Part shown: one piece after another, positions 45,820-56,984 of the stretch
How positions within the stretch are numbered: the stretch's first letter is position 1
How the letters are laid out: each line of letters begins with the position of its first letter
Assembly (NCBI GenBank): GCA_023376005.1
Contig: CM042162.1
Location: forward strand, 91,402,137-91,466,136
DNA from: Doryteuthis pealeii
Lineage: Eukaryota; Mollusca; Cephalopoda; Myopsida; Loliginidae
Direction: 5' to 3'
DNA: 64,000 nt
Translations under genes and position numbers: made by a program
The notes under the pieces: model-generated
Told to the model about the DNA's origin: nothing
Databases searched by the model: none
What the model saw: the letters and a program-made list of their open reading frames with translations, nothing else

Positions 45820-46150
45820 CGATATTCTCGTGTTTCCTAAGGGGTGTAAGTCAGAAATAGCACTGCTCAACATGACTTCGAAACATTTTTTTCCACGTCA
45901 GAATTGCGCGCATGGAATAGCTGCCCGCATCTGTTGCTAGGCTGCCGAAAAACACTAATCTTTCAAAGCCTCCATGCTTCCTGTAGCGCCGACCACTATA
46001 CCATAATGCCCCTCTTCACAATATGCACACACATCATCATATTACTACTGTAAAACTCTTTCATGTTTCCTGACACTATACATTATTTCTGTGTACTTGA
46101 CATGGACTTTGATGAGTTGTGTGCACCTGAGCACTGTACACAATAAATTC
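45820..46150 (+). mobile_element. LINE C-terminus and 3' UTR with one 110-bp unit, copy B
   Basis: Corresponds to 34,970-36,200 but jumps from the first to the last unit. The LINE C-terminal block is present with indels (GAATTGCGCGCATGGAATAGCTGCCC). Confidence 0.7.
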
Positions 46151-46318
46151 ATATTTATTTACTTTTAAACCCATCTCATTTGGTGCGGTCACGCTTTGAA
46201 AAGAAGGAATTCAGGAACGAAAAAAAAGGACAAAAGGCCAGAAGGATGGTTTTATGATTTAGGCTTTTATTGACCGGTCATAGTCCCTGTATCAAAGGGA
46301 ATGGTTTGATTTTGGAAC

Positions 46319-46502
46319 GTGCAAGTGCTCTCATAGTGATATGTGGCGTTTAATAACCGACACCAAAATATTTTTCCCAATCGTTACCGTTTTTTGAGGA
46401 AATTTAGTTTAAAAATTGAAAATTTTGAGCGATGGAATGTGGAGATAAGTAAAAGATTTACTTGCCGCCAAAAGATTCCGTAATGTTTCTCTCTCTCTCT
46501 CT

Positions 46503-46540
<38 letters not shown>

Positions 46541-46734
46541 CTCTCTCTCCTTCTTTTCATTATGTTCGCATTAAAAACAGATTAGCGTTATTGCTCCGCG
46601 CGCTCACGCCCTCTTCTTATTTTCCCTTCTCTCTTTTTCTTTCTTTCTTTTTTATATTCTTTTCGTCTCTCCCCCTATCTCTCTCTCTCTCTGCTCCTCT
46701 CTCACACATACAATCACACTTTCTCTCTTTTTCT

Positions 46735-46791
<57 letters not shown>

Positions 46792-47340
46792 TCTCTCTAT
46801 GGAATTCAGATTTGTTATTTATTCAGCGAAAAAAATAGACTAATTTAAATTATCAATAAAACACATAAGACCGAGAAATTCTTAATTTTAATGATAAAAT
46901 AAACAAAATTATAGTTTGTTTTATGAAAATTATCCCCGGAATTTATCTTTAAGGATATTATTTACAGTTAACACCACTTTAAAATGCTTCATTTATTTTA
47001 CGGTAAAAATTCGTTATAATAGCAAAAATAATGTAATTTGTTTTTTAGTAAGGACTAATTATTTGAAAAAAAGAAGCGAAAAATTTTGTTTAATCTACAT
47101 AAATTTGAATTTTAACTGATTGGCAAACAATAAAAACAAAACGGATTTTGTATTTTTTTGTTTTTTTTCTAGTTGTGAAATTACCGTTCTTCTTTCTTTT
47201 TATTTGTTTGTTTCAAAGTGTAAGATTTTATTTTGGAAATTAATTAATACCGTAATGTTTCACTTTTGTATAGAAATATAGTGATTACCTATTGAAATTC
47301 GAATCCGTAAGCAAAATATTTTTTACGACACTTCTCATGA
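46319..47340. repeat. Copy-B-specific segment with (CT)n
   Basis: No match elsewhere in the window. It contains (CT)n at 46,480-46,550 and 46,739-46,795 and CT-rich DNA between, followed by AT-rich DNA. The 128-codon frame at 46,462-46,848 is a translation of the CT repeats. No gene. Confidence 0.7.
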
Positions 47341-47880
47341 TTGAAAAACAAAACAAAAAAAACAAAAATCATTTTTTCCTATTCTTTGGATGTTTTAAAA
47401 TAATTTTTGGAGACTTTTAAATTCACTGTAAGTTTAGTGGTTTCATTATCTCTTTATTTCCTTCTTTTTTGTCAGGACCTATCTTTCCAAGCTAAATTTT
47501 ATAGACCAGGTTAGCCTTAACTCAAACCCAGTAAACCTTAAACTCTTATGCCCAGTCATTTTTATATGAAATTGGTAGTAAGCCTAAAAAAAAGTTTAGA
47601 TTTTATGGTTATTATTTATTTTTTTATTAATTTTCAGATAAAAATGTCTGTAAAAGATTTTCTTTGGCATAAAATGCAATCCCCAACTTGTATGACAAGT
47701 TATCAGTTAAGTTATTTCTTGAAAAATACCCTATTCCCACTGGAAAAATTTTAGATTTCCAAAATTTGATTCCAAAGGAAATATCGTATTAGCAAAGCGT
47801 AACCACACATGTTGCCTTTTGTAAGGAATTACATGGAACAGAAGGTGGATATATTTTGTTTCAAATTTATTAATTTCAGG

Positions 47881-48425
47881 TTTTATCGGAAATCTGAGAC
47901 TGAATTAATCTCCCCCTGCCGTTAGAGGGCAAATCGCCAACAGGAGGTTGGCTGCCCAAACCCAAACCTCACTTATCATGAAGCAGTCACTGAGGGAAGT
48001 CGAAAATAAGCGATCCCTAGACATTACTTATCACAGAACAGTTACCAGGAAGGACGTGAAAATAACGTCTCTACAGAACTCTACCACCAGCAAACTTCTA
48101 GCGTTTGATCAGCAAACTTGTATAAGGCTGTACAATAGCAATACTAACAGAGGCTGAAGAACCGAAGGAACACCTAACGAAGGTCTTAACAAACATTCGA
48201 ACCAGCGACCAGATTACCCTTGTTATCACCACTCTCCAAAATGAACAGTTATTTCAACCTCACAGATAAGTTCTTGTAGCAAATACATTAAATTGTAACA
48301 ACATTTCCTGTACCTTTGATAATTACACAAGTGTCTGCATTTTAGTATCTGTACTGTTTCTTATTTCGTCCGAAATAGCCAACTACAGAGAATAAGGCTC
48401 CGAACAAGCCCCCGTAAATACTCTT
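47881..48425 (-). mobile_element. Copy-B-specific LTR-derived insertion
   Basis: Absent from copy A between TTTGGAAATTTCATG and TTTCCATTGAAGAG. In reverse it is homologous to 41,488-42,115 (AGAGTATTTACGGGGG, GGTAACTGTTCTGTGATAAG, CCTCCTGTTGGCGATTTGCC). AGTTT/GGTTT at the edges could be a target-site duplication, but sequence noise prevents certainty. The frame at 47,948-48,157 is inside it. Confidence 0.55.
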
Positions 48426-48780
48426 AAGTTTCCATTGAAGAGGAGAGAATATTTAAACTCAGAGATGAGAAAAACAGGACAAAGGGACAGTTTCAAACTG
48501 GGACACCTAGTGACAAAAATGCCTGTCAAACAATACAAAAAGAAATTCAGCAGAAGCATAGGGTCAGATAGGCAGCAAACAAGCTTCTTTCATGTGTTGC
48601 TCTTACATCTGATATTTTCCACAGGAATCCGATGACAAAAAACTAATGACAGTTTGAGCCAGGACAAATTTTAAGGGAACTTACAGTTTTTAAAAGTCCA
48701 TTGATATTTCATGAACTTATGGGGGGATGTTATCTTTTCAATTCTATTTTTTGTTAATGTGTCGAGTAATTTCAGTAATC

Positions 48781-49195
48781 ATGAACTTTTGTTTAGTAAA
48801 TTAGGCCGTGTCCCAGGAAAAAAACAGACCAACAAATTTTGTAAAAAACTGTTAATTTCCCATTAAAAAATAAATTAGAAGGTTTATGGTTTAGGTTAGG
48901 GTTAGGGATTGGGTTTAGGTTTAGGTTAGTTTAATGGGAAAAAAATAAATATTGGGTTCTGATTTTGTCTTTGGGTCATCCTGTAGGTTACCCAGAAAAA
49001 ACAGACCCAAATATTTATTTATATTCCCATTAAACTAACCCCTAACCCTATAACCCCAACCTAACCCAACCCTAACCCAACCCTAACCCTAAACCTCTAA
49101 TTTATTTGTTTAAGTGGGAAAATTAACAGTTTTATTACAAAATGTGTGGGTTTCTGTTTTTTTTGTGGACACCTAATTTATTAAACAAAAGTTCC
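48781..49195. mobile_element. Telomere-like palindromic MITE, copy B
   Basis: Counterpart of 38,041-38,452, with GGTTAGGGTTAGGGATTGGG on one side and CCCTAACCC runs on the other. Confidence 0.75.
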
Positions 49196-49325
49196 ATAAT
49201 TACCCAGATTTCTAAGGAGATGAAGAATTTGTTTTATGTAAAAGATGCTTTTATAAGTGAAAGTGGTAAAAATTCCTGTTTAGTATTTATGATCGACTCT
49301 TTATCAACTAAATTAAAAGATTTTT

Positions 49326-49985
49326 AATGTGGAGTACCCTTCATTGCTATTAATTCCAGGTCCACTCTGACCCGAGTGGTAATACCTATTTAGGCCTCAT
49401 CTTATGGGTTAAATAGAAAAAATGTTTAAAAAATAGTTTTAAAAAAATTGAGTTTACAAAAAAATGGAGTAGCCATAAAGAATAAATAAAACAAAATGTC
49501 TTCAATGTAAAATAACCCAACAAGGGTTGACATGCCGTAAAAACCCAACTATATATACCAACATGATTTGCACTTCTCAGCAACCAAAAATTTAATAACA
49601 GACCTCTGTTCATCATTTACTTCACTTGTATTTCTTAACCCAGCAAAATCTTTTTTAAATAAATACTTTTTGATTTAAACTAATAATTCTTATTGTTGTT
49701 TTTGTTTTTGCTTTAATTATAAAACTTTAAATGAAAGACATGGTTTTATATTAATAATAATACATTTATGTGTTACAGTACTCAGATGCACCATAACTCA
49801 TCAAAGCTCAGGTCAAGTACACAGAATAATGTATTAGTGCAGGAATATGAACAGTTTACAGTAGTAATATGCATGTATGATGTGTGCGTGTGTGCATATG
49901 TGTGTGGAGAGGGGCTCAGGTATAGTGTTGGTGGACTAAAGGAAGCATGGAGCTTTGAAAGATTCAGTGTTTCGGCAGTCCTACA
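49326..49985. repeat. Copy B of R1, mariner scrap and LINE tail
   Basis: Colinear with 38,584-39,270: R1 second half (49,326-49,553), mariner N-terminal scrap (49,560-49,620) and the truncated LINE tail with one 110-bp unit (49,760-49,985, minus). Confidence 0.65.
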
Positions 49986-50227
49986 TATTAAAAAATGTTT
50001 TATTTAATCAGAAGAGAAATGCAGATATGTTTATTTAAATAAAATTGTTTTTACAAAGTATTTTTTAGGTTTATTCAAATAAAAGGATGTTGTCAGAAAT
50101 GGTATTACACTATTTTATCTGGCTGTTGATTTTGTTTACTAACAACCGGTGAAAAGCAAAATTCAGTTCCTTTCAAAACTGATCTGGCTGGGGTGCTTAT
50201 TGGTGACTTGGTCCCAGATTGTTATAT

Positions 50228-50312
50228 TATCTGCTGTTCTTAAGTGGTCACCCATCCAAGTACTGAGCAGGGCTCATCTTGCTTAACTTTGATTATTTGG
50301 TGAGCACCTGTG
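50228..50312 (-). mobile_element. 5S-derived sequence, copy B
   Basis: Counterpart of 39,505-39,595: AGTGGTCACCCATCCAAGTA, then CTGAGCAGGGCTCATCTTGC. Confidence 0.55.
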
Positions 50313-50480
50313 TTTTCAGTTTGACTTGACAATGAGAAAAGTCAAATTCATATTCAAAATGAAATAAAAAAATTAGTTAATTGGTATATAGAGATTATTA
50401 ATTTATTGAGATACCTAGGAAAGCCTGATTTATTTAGAGGAAAATGGCTAGTTACACACACACACAACACATGGTATGCA

Positions 50481-50512
50481 CATAATCTTATGCAACCACA
50501 TAGATTATGTAC
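50481..50512 (-). mobile_element. Remnant of inverted solo LTR, copy B
   Basis: Only the last 32 bases of the minus-strand LTR remain (ATAATCTTATGCAACCACAT ... GATTATGTACA), followed by its GTCG duplication. The deletion that removed 3.27 kb therefore ends inside this LTR. Confidence 0.7.
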
Positions 50513-50788
50513 AGTCGCACGGTCTTTGAAACAAACCTCCTATGTGTTGGTGTTACGTGGCATGTCTTTCATGTCCCCTTCAGACATCTTTAAAGCACAG
50601 GTAGGTTCCTCAATTCAATGTAATGAGCTTTTTTATTACTCCTTCAAAGAGCTTTCTTTCCTCATGAATCCACCCCGTCAGCCTGGGCTTTTGAATACAC
50701 AATTCACCTCAGCAGAGGGGTAAAAATCTCCCCAATGGTGCCATCGTTAGCCGTGGGTGTGACCTGTGATCTTAAGGAGGGAACCTGG

Positions 50789-51235
50789 TGTTACATAATC
50801 TATGCGTTGCATAAGATTATTGTCAATCCCCTGTATTCTAAAGGATGGCCCTTTTCATATCAGGCGGGACTTTCCATGGAATAACAGAAAGCCCGCGAAA
50901 TACTGAAGTCAGTGGGACCTGGTCGGGTTTCAGTTTAGACGTTCAGGCAGAGAAGATGTACTGCCTTAACTGGAACTCACCTGCATACGCGCGCTATGTT
51001 AGTTACATGAAATGTTTAGTTAAGTAAATAAAAGCTTAAGAAAATAACACGGTTTTGTGGTTGGTGAATGTCTTTGGTAACAAGACTGATCTAGAAGAAA
51101 GAAATGAGTTAAGTGCGACTGACCACCAAGACGAAGTCCAGACGCTGAAGAGATGTTAGAAGAGACGCTAGAAGAACTTAAGATATCAAAGACGCCAGAG
51201 AAGAATAGAAGTAAGAAGGAAAGAAGGTAGCAACA
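50789..51235 (+). mobile_element. Solo LTR, copy B of the 458-bp family
   Basis: TGTTACATAATC ... CAACA between CTGG duplications at 50,785-50,788 and 51,236-51,239, with R1 on both sides as in copy A. Confidence 0.8.
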
Positions 51236-51559
51236 CTGGTAGCTGAGCCGTCAACTTTAGTCCTTACTTAGTTTAGATAAGCATTCGGAGAGGCCACTCT
51301 CCAATCAATTGGCTGGTCTTGGAAAGCCCTAGCACCTATATGATTGTCCCATCCTGTCCATTGCCCTTATGGAAGACTCAACCCTTTTTATCATATATAT
51401 GCTAGAAGGCAGTGGTTAAGAGTCTTATTGTCCTGGGTATGATGCTAAACTACATCTAATGGTGAATTTCCAATTTGAGCTTTAGGGAGTGTGGAGTACC
51501 CTTCATTGCCATTACTCCAGGTCCACTCTGACCAGGAGTGGTATTACCTTTTAGGGTCC

Positions 51560-51804
51560 TGAGTAATGAATATGTAAATACCTTGGTACCCCCTTCACTA
51601 TAATCTGATTGGACAGTTCATGTATAAATAGTTGACATGTGTTGGTACAGGCACTATTACCTATACCTATACCTAAGCCTACAACTAAGCTACTCCAGAC
51701 TACCCCACGACTGCTCAGAAGACGAATTACTATTTGAGACCAACTCTACTGCGAAAATATACCAAATACCAACTTCAGAATATATCCTTAACCCGGATAT
51801 ATCA
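51560..51804 (+). mobile_element. Solo LTR, copy B of the 262-bp family
   Basis: Counterpart of 44,127-44,388, with TATAAATA near 51,623 and GATTGG upstream. Right flank GTCCCATCT. Confidence 0.8.
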
Positions 51805-52740
51805 GTCCCATCTAAGATTGAATAAAAAAATGTGTTTGAAAAAAATGTGTTTAAAAAAAGTTGAGTTTAAAATAATCCAGTAACCATGAAGAATGAACAA
51901 AACAAAATGTTTTCGGCATAAAAATAACCCAACAAGGGATTGACATGCCTAAAAAAACCAACCAACCATTCAACCAACCAGCCAACCAACCAAATTCTAG
52001 CTGAAGGTCTTGACAAATCAATAAACACATTTTTCAAGAACTCATTTTTTCTATTTAACCATAGATGGTCCTAACAGATACTACCACTCTGGGTCAGGGT
52101 GGATTGGAGTATATGGGATGAAAGGGCTACACCACCCTCCCCAAAGGTTCAGAATTGGAAGTTCTCCATTAGATGCAGTTTCCACTTTTTTTGTACTCCT
52201 TCAATGACCTTTCTATCCTTTATGAATCTTGGAGGTCAAACATTACCAAAATCTTTGTGGGTGATCAAACAACTAAATTCTAAATTCTAGCTGGGGGTCT
52301 TACCAAATCAGTAAACACATTTTTCAAACTGTCGCCTGGGTAGAGGTGGGATTTTTTAAAGTTAGTCTCGCAGATCCATTATTACTGAATCGTGAGTTGA
52401 ATCCTCGTGGGATGCCCCATTTAAATCCTTATGTAAAAAAATAGACCTTGCATTGATCCAGCTACTCTGAAAAGAAATGTTAATGTCTACTATCTAAAAG
52501 ATTAAATGAAAAAAAATCCATGCTGTTATCATTTAAATCATATTTTAATTATCTTCATGAATATAAATAAAAATCTTCATTATTTTTGCTCAAAAACCAA
52601 GCTCTAGTGATATTTAATATGTATAATTGTTTTATTTTCGAAGTTTCCTCCGGACATACTGATACACACAACTGCCCTTTATATATGTATAGATAGATAG
52701 ATAGATAGATAGATAGATTAATAAAGATTCTTTTTCTATA
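51805..52740. repeat. Copy B of R1 ends, Helitron body and GATA tract
   Basis: Colinear with 44,389-45,345: R1 end (51,805-51,990), inverted R1 fragment (52,050-52,215), Helitron-body repeat (52,350-52,690) and (GATA)n at 52,690-52,718. Confidence 0.65.
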
Positions 52741-52960
52741 TATTTGTTTTATTATCTTTTATTCTTTATATATTTTTTTTTTAGGTTGTTTTTTTTATTA
52801 TTATTTTTTTTGTATTTTTATTTCTTTGCTTTTATTGTGTTTTATCTTTTAATAATTTATTTTTATTTTTTAATCATTTTTAAAATCAATTTTTTAAATT
52901 CATAATTGATTTTATATATATTATATATATACTTATTAATAATATATATCATCATCATCA

Positions 52961-53360
52961 TCATGTTGCACTGTTGGCACAGATATCCATGACAATCTCT
53001 CTCCATCTGTCCTTATCGCTCATCATTCTCGGGAGGTCCTCTGTGCAGCATCCTGTATACGCACAGAGCTGATCAATGTACGTCTTTGCTGGTCGGCCCA
53101 CACTGGCGTGCCCATGTGCTGGCTTCCACAGGAGGACGTCGCTTATGAGTTCATCCTTGCTTCTCCAGCAGTGTCCCGGGTGTCTTACTCGGATGGTTTG
53201 GGTGATATGTGGCAGGTGGCCGTACAGCTGCTTTCTCGTAGGATGCTGTTTCCATGTCTTGTTCAGGATCCCCCACAGCATTCTTGTGCAGCTCCCATCT
53301 AGTTTATTCTCTAGTCGCTTCGTTAGGGTCCAGGTGGTGCAGCTATACAGCAGCACTAAT
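52961..53360 (-). pseudogene. LINE reverse transcriptase C-terminus
   Basis: A 131-codon minus frame contains YSCTTWTLTKRLENKLDG, RMLWGILNKTWKQHPT, HCWRSKDELISDVLLWKP and DRWREIVMDICANSAT. These are the conserved C-terminal segments of a widespread animal endonuclease/reverse transcriptase LINE. The catalytic reverse transcriptase domain is missing, so it is 5'-truncated. The 3' side has a (CATCAT) tail at 52,949-52,963, a microsatellite tail of the RTE kind. It spans the point (53,168) where the copy A/B duplication ends. Confidence 0.8.
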
Positions 53361-53537
53361 TTTTTATTTAGTTTTTCTATAGAAAATGAGGGCTAACATT
53401 TTTTAAACCTGCTCTTGGACAAAAATATGGTGTGGAATTTATTGAATGTTGGTCTTTGATGATCTCCACCAATTTTCCTTTATAAAAGGATGTGTGCTTG
53501 GTCATTGTACAAACATGCAGAATCTTTCTTATATATA
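53361..53537. other. Spacer
   Basis: AT-rich sequence, nothing recognised. Confidence 0.4.
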
Positions 53538-53910
53538 CTAGTACAAAATAAAAAAACACCCTCCGGGCGATGTAAAAATAGATTTTTGAAACATATTGCC
53601 TGAGGGGTGGGAGTTAAAAATTCAATGTCAGCGAGTTTGTACCCTAAGTAAGTAAAATCATCAAATTCATTAAAGGATTAAAAAATAAAAGAATTTGAAA
53701 TGTAAACTTTGAATATGTATTGAAATAAAACAAACTATATATAGATATATAATACCAGTCATGTATTTATTAAAACTTGTTTTAAAAAACAATGAGGACT
53801 GTCTAATGTTGTATATTCAAATTTTGAGTGTATTTATTCTATGTTATGACGATTTGGGGTAATGTGGCGTAAGCAGTGACGTAGTTTTTGTTACAGACAA
53901 AAACTGGAAA
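53538..53910 (-). mobile_element. Helitron-like element
   Basis: On the minus strand CTAG (53,541-53,538) followed by T is preceded by the imperfect hairpin CGCCCGGAGGGTG. At the other side is the GTTTTTGTCTGTAAC motif shared with Helitron 5' regions at 12.67 and 34.33 kb. A TC start cannot be fixed because a foldback repeat adjoins. Confidence 0.45.
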
Positions 53911-54113
53911 CGGTTCAAACTATTATTATCATTAAATAAACAAATGAAATGAAATAATAATAATAGAAAAATGTGAAAATATTCCGTACACAGAGAAAAT
54001 TCGACCACTCTGATGAAGGTCGAATCTTCTCTGTGTACGGAATATTTTTACATTTTTCTATTATTATTATTTCATTTCATTTGTTTATTTAATGATAATA
54101 ATAGTTTGAACCG
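53911..54113. repeat. Near-perfect 200-bp foldback
   Basis: The arm CGGTTCAAACTATTATTATC ... AATATTCCGTACACAGAGAA (53,911-54,000) is repeated inverted at 54,018-54,113. The loop holds a small hairpin (TTCGACC...GGTCGAA). One arm plus the right flank (GTGATATTGATTAAATTCATC) recurs at 60,835-60,990, so it is a dispersed family. The arms are too similar for an old insertion. Confidence 0.75.
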
Positions 54114-54398
54114 TGTACACAGAGATGAACTGACCAAAACACATGTGTAAGTGATATTGATTAAATTCATCTTTTATTATCCATTCTGTTTGTTAATTGT
54201 TATTCTGTGTGACTTTCACCCTTAGCCTGGATTGAACCTGCAGTCTGGAAATGACTGTTACAGATTGTTAACTATTGGACAGTGGAACAGTCAAATACCC
54301 CCTCAGCTTAATGGACTCTTCCTGGCAGTAGTGGCAGTAATTATTTAAGCTGGTTATAGTGGGTTCATTAGAGAACTTTCTTTTCTTTTTCATTCTTC

Positions 54399-54400
<2 letters not shown>
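54114..54400. other. Spacer, nothing recognised
   Basis: Non-repetitive appearance, with no open frame or RNA signature. The first 80 bases match 60,910-60,995. Confidence 0.4.
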
Positions 54401-54401
<1 letters not shown>

Positions 54402-54474
<73 letters not shown>

Positions 54475-54560
54475 TATAGAGATATAGATATAGATATATA
54501 TAGATATATAAATAGATATATAAATAGATAGGAACGGACTGAGATAGATAGGTAGATATA
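54402..54560. repeat. (TA)n and (GATATA)n microsatellite
   Basis: Pure TA from about 54,402 to 54,472, then ATAGATATAGAGATATAG-type variants to about 54,560. Confidence 0.9.
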
Positions 54561-54759
54561 TAGATAGATATGAAAGGATTGTGATTGATTTATAGATATG
54601 AACAGAATTAAATTGTTGTGTGTGTGTGCATAGGGCCAGTGTTAGGGTCTAATGGGATCCTTCCAAATCTTCATGTGAAATTAATCTTCCGGGACACCAA
54701 GCAGTCTTGTAGCCCCTCTGGTTGGAGGGATAGGGGATAGTTTGTGTCGGCCATGCATT

Positions 54760-54767
54760 AACACACA

Positions 54768-54827
<60 letters not shown>

Positions 54828-54943
54828 AATAATTAAATTCACCGTAGTCGCTTTCATATAAAACACACGTACATACACACTCACTCATTCACTCACACAC
54901 TCTATCACACACGCACACGCTCTCTCTTTCACACACACACACA

Positions 54944-54978
<35 letters not shown>

Positions 54979-55114
54979 TCTATCTTTCTCACTCACTCAT
55001 TCACACACACACACACACTATCACACATACACACACTCTATCTCTCTGTCACACACACACACACACAGAACAAATTCACCGTCGTCGCTTACATAAAAAA
55101 CACACACATACACA

Positions 55115-55173
<59 letters not shown>

Positions 55174-55241
55174 GAACAATAATTAATGTATTCAATTATA
55201 CGCCGTCGTCGCTTACATACAAAACAAAACACACTCCCTAT

Positions 55242-55325
<84 letters not shown>

Positions 55326-55428
55326 GAGAGAGAGAGTTGAATAGACGTAGACCTATTCGCAGAGAGAGAGAGAGAGAGAGAGAGAGAGTGTGTGTGTGTG
55401 TGTGTAATAAACAGAGAGAGAGAGAGAG

Positions 55429-55490
<62 letters not shown>
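54760..55490. repeat. Composite (CA)n/(GA)n array with conserved spacer
   Basis: Alternating CA, GA, CT and GT tracts: CA-GA 54,760-54,826; CA/CT 54,880-55,066; CA about 55,105-55,168; CT 55,245-55,315; GA 55,325-55,388; GT 55,388-55,405; GA 55,411-55,488. A short spacer recurs between them (AATTCACCGTAGTCGCTTTC, AATTCACCGTCGTCGCTTAC, TACGCCGTCGTCGCTTACAT, TTTCACCGTCGCGTCACTTA). All open frames here are microsatellite translations. Confidence 0.9.
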
Positions 55491-55491
<1 letters not shown>

Positions 55492-55499
55492 ATATAATT

Positions 55500-56320
55500 C
55501 ATTTCACCGTCGCGTCACTTATGGCTACTTAATTACACCCAATCTCGTAGCCAAACAACGTAACTAAAAACAAATAAAGCTTTTTATTTACCAAAATCAC
55601 AGCTTTCTTTTATAAGTGAATTGGTTCTTTTTCCTCTTCTTCCTCTTTTTTTCTTCTCCTGCCTCTGATTTACGACATTTACTTAGCGGACTTACCCCAT
55701 CAATAATATCCTCTCTCTCTCTTTCTTTCTTCAATTATTTTCTTCTCTCCAAAATCAATAAAATCGATTAATGCAGTCAACCGTTGTTCGAGGTGTGTAA
55801 AAAATAAATGAATCAAATAGATAAATAATGAAACAATGTATGATATATTTATGAAGCGGACATATCGATGGATTTATTTGAAGATCTTTTGCTGATCGCC
55901 GGAGTGAAGAGAAGAAAGCAGAGAGGAAAATAAATAAATAAAATTAAAAAAAGAAAAAAAAAAGAAAAAAAAAAAAGAAAGAAAGAATGGATATAAAACA
56001 GTCTGTAAAAAATTGTGAAAAACATGAATTAAATTCGAAAAATTTTAAATATCAATTTTTCGACTTAATTCATGTTTTTTTTTATTATTCATTTATTTAT
56101 TTATTTTTTTACAATTTTTATGCATAATAATACCCATGTATGTGTAATATTATTTTTCTTTTTTTTCTTTTTTTTTTTACTGATTCTCATTATGTTGCTA
56201 CTTTTCGACTTAGACAAAAATTTGACCTTAGATAATGAATCTAATTAATTTCAATTTGATTTTTAAAATGAAAAGCAGACGAAAAATTGGATATACCTAA
56301 TAGTAGATATATAAGTCGGG
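55500..56320. other. Upstream region of the 56.36-kb exon
   Basis: AT-rich DNA with (AAATAAAT) and poly-A/AAAG runs at 55,930-55,990 and a 60-base hairpin at 56,010-56,085 (GAAAAACATGAATTAA...TTAATTCATGTTTTT). No upstream exon is recognised. Confidence 0.45.
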
Positions 56321-56347
56321 CACGTGTTTCTTAGTTGCCATGACGAC
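56321..56347 (+). promoter_or_regulatory. Putative promoter motifs: E-box and RFX-like half site
   Basis: CACGTG at 56,321-56,326 and GTTGCCATGACGAC at 56,334-56,347, just 15 bases before the start codon. The second resembles the RFX X-box (GTTGCCATGGCAAC), with an intact first half and two mismatches in the second. X-boxes mark many ciliary genes; this is suggestive only. No TATA box is evident. Confidence 0.3.
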
Positions 56348-56361
56348 GCGTACACAAGAAG

Positions 56362-56470
56362 ATGGCGGGTCTCACCGCAAAAGAAGATTTGAATGGACCG
56401 ATTCAGTCTTCGGCTTCTTATATCGGATATTATTTTCCTGTTAGGTATAAAGGGAATAAAACAACAGAAG
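56362..56470 (+). CDS. First coding exon of an unidentified gene
   Basis: ATG in the context AAGATGG opens 36 codons beginning MAGLTAKEDLNGP and ending YKGNKTTE. After one further base (G) comes the donor GAAG|GTTAGT at 56,471. The frame is GC-richer than its surroundings, lacks repeats, and its phase-1 end fits exactly with the phase of the exon at 62,828. No signal peptide or transmembrane segment is visible. The first in-frame ATG was taken as start because it immediately follows plausible promoter motifs. I do not recognise the family. The joined peptide (36 residues, a shared G, then 59) has a basic, charged middle typical of a soluble, possibly helical protein. Confidence 0.6.
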
Positions 56471-56821
56471 GTTAGTTTTTTGGGATCTTTTTACAAGCAG
56501 ACCCCTTTTTTAAAATTTAATTTTAAATTTAAAAAAGAAAGAAAAAAACAAAACAAACTCTGTGTCTGTTAAGAAATGTACACAAAAAGTGTCCTTTTCA
56601 AAAAGACTTTTAATTTGAAAGTTAAGTTTTTTTTTGTTTTCTTTTTTATTATCCGATTTTTTAAAAATTTGAATTGAAAAATAAATAAATCGTGATATTG
56701 TTCGTATAACTTTCTTTTGTTTTTTGTTTTTTTAATTGTACCAGTATATATATTTTTTAAATTTAAAATAAAACTTTTTCCTCAATATTCATTTCCCATT
56801 TTTCGTTTAAAAATCAATTAC

Positions 56822-56829
<8 letters not shown>

Positions 56830-56902
<73 letters not shown>
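56830..56902. repeat. (GTCT)n-(TA)n microsatellite
   Basis: (CTGT)n at 56,822-56,848 followed by pure (TA)n to 56,902. Confidence 0.9.
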
Positions 56903-56906
<4 letters not shown>

Positions 56907-56984
56907 CCTTTCTTTTCTTCCTGGTTTACTTTTTTTTCATTACATTCTATTTTTAATTTCTTTTTTTAAAGATTTCTTCAAGTC

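Larger units (their letters stand above)
45789..53168. repeat. Copy B of the direct duplication
   Basis: Colinear with 34,934-45,787, with these differences: one instead of nine 110-bp units; about 1.02 kb (46,319-47,340) replacing about 0.7 kb; an insertion of about 545 bases (47,881-48,425); absence of 39.75-43.02 kb. There are also many one-base indels. Shared solo LTRs, 5S-derived repeat and mariner scrap show that the copies separated after those insertions. Confidence 0.9.

Noticed and set aside
46462..46848. 128-codon open frame
   Set aside because: It is a Ser/Leu translation of (CT)n repeats with no conserved domain.
53076..53396. 106-codon plus-strand frame
   Set aside because: Antisense shadow of the LINE reverse transcriptase C-terminus on the minus strand.
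53985..54025. CTGATGAAGGTCGAA in the foldback loop considered as a hammerhead core
   Set aside because: No stem II can form between CTGATGA and GAA, so the resemblance is superficial.
55116..55567. Arg-Glu repeat open frames on both strands
   Set aside because: Direct translation of (GA)n/(CT)n and (CA)n microsatellites.
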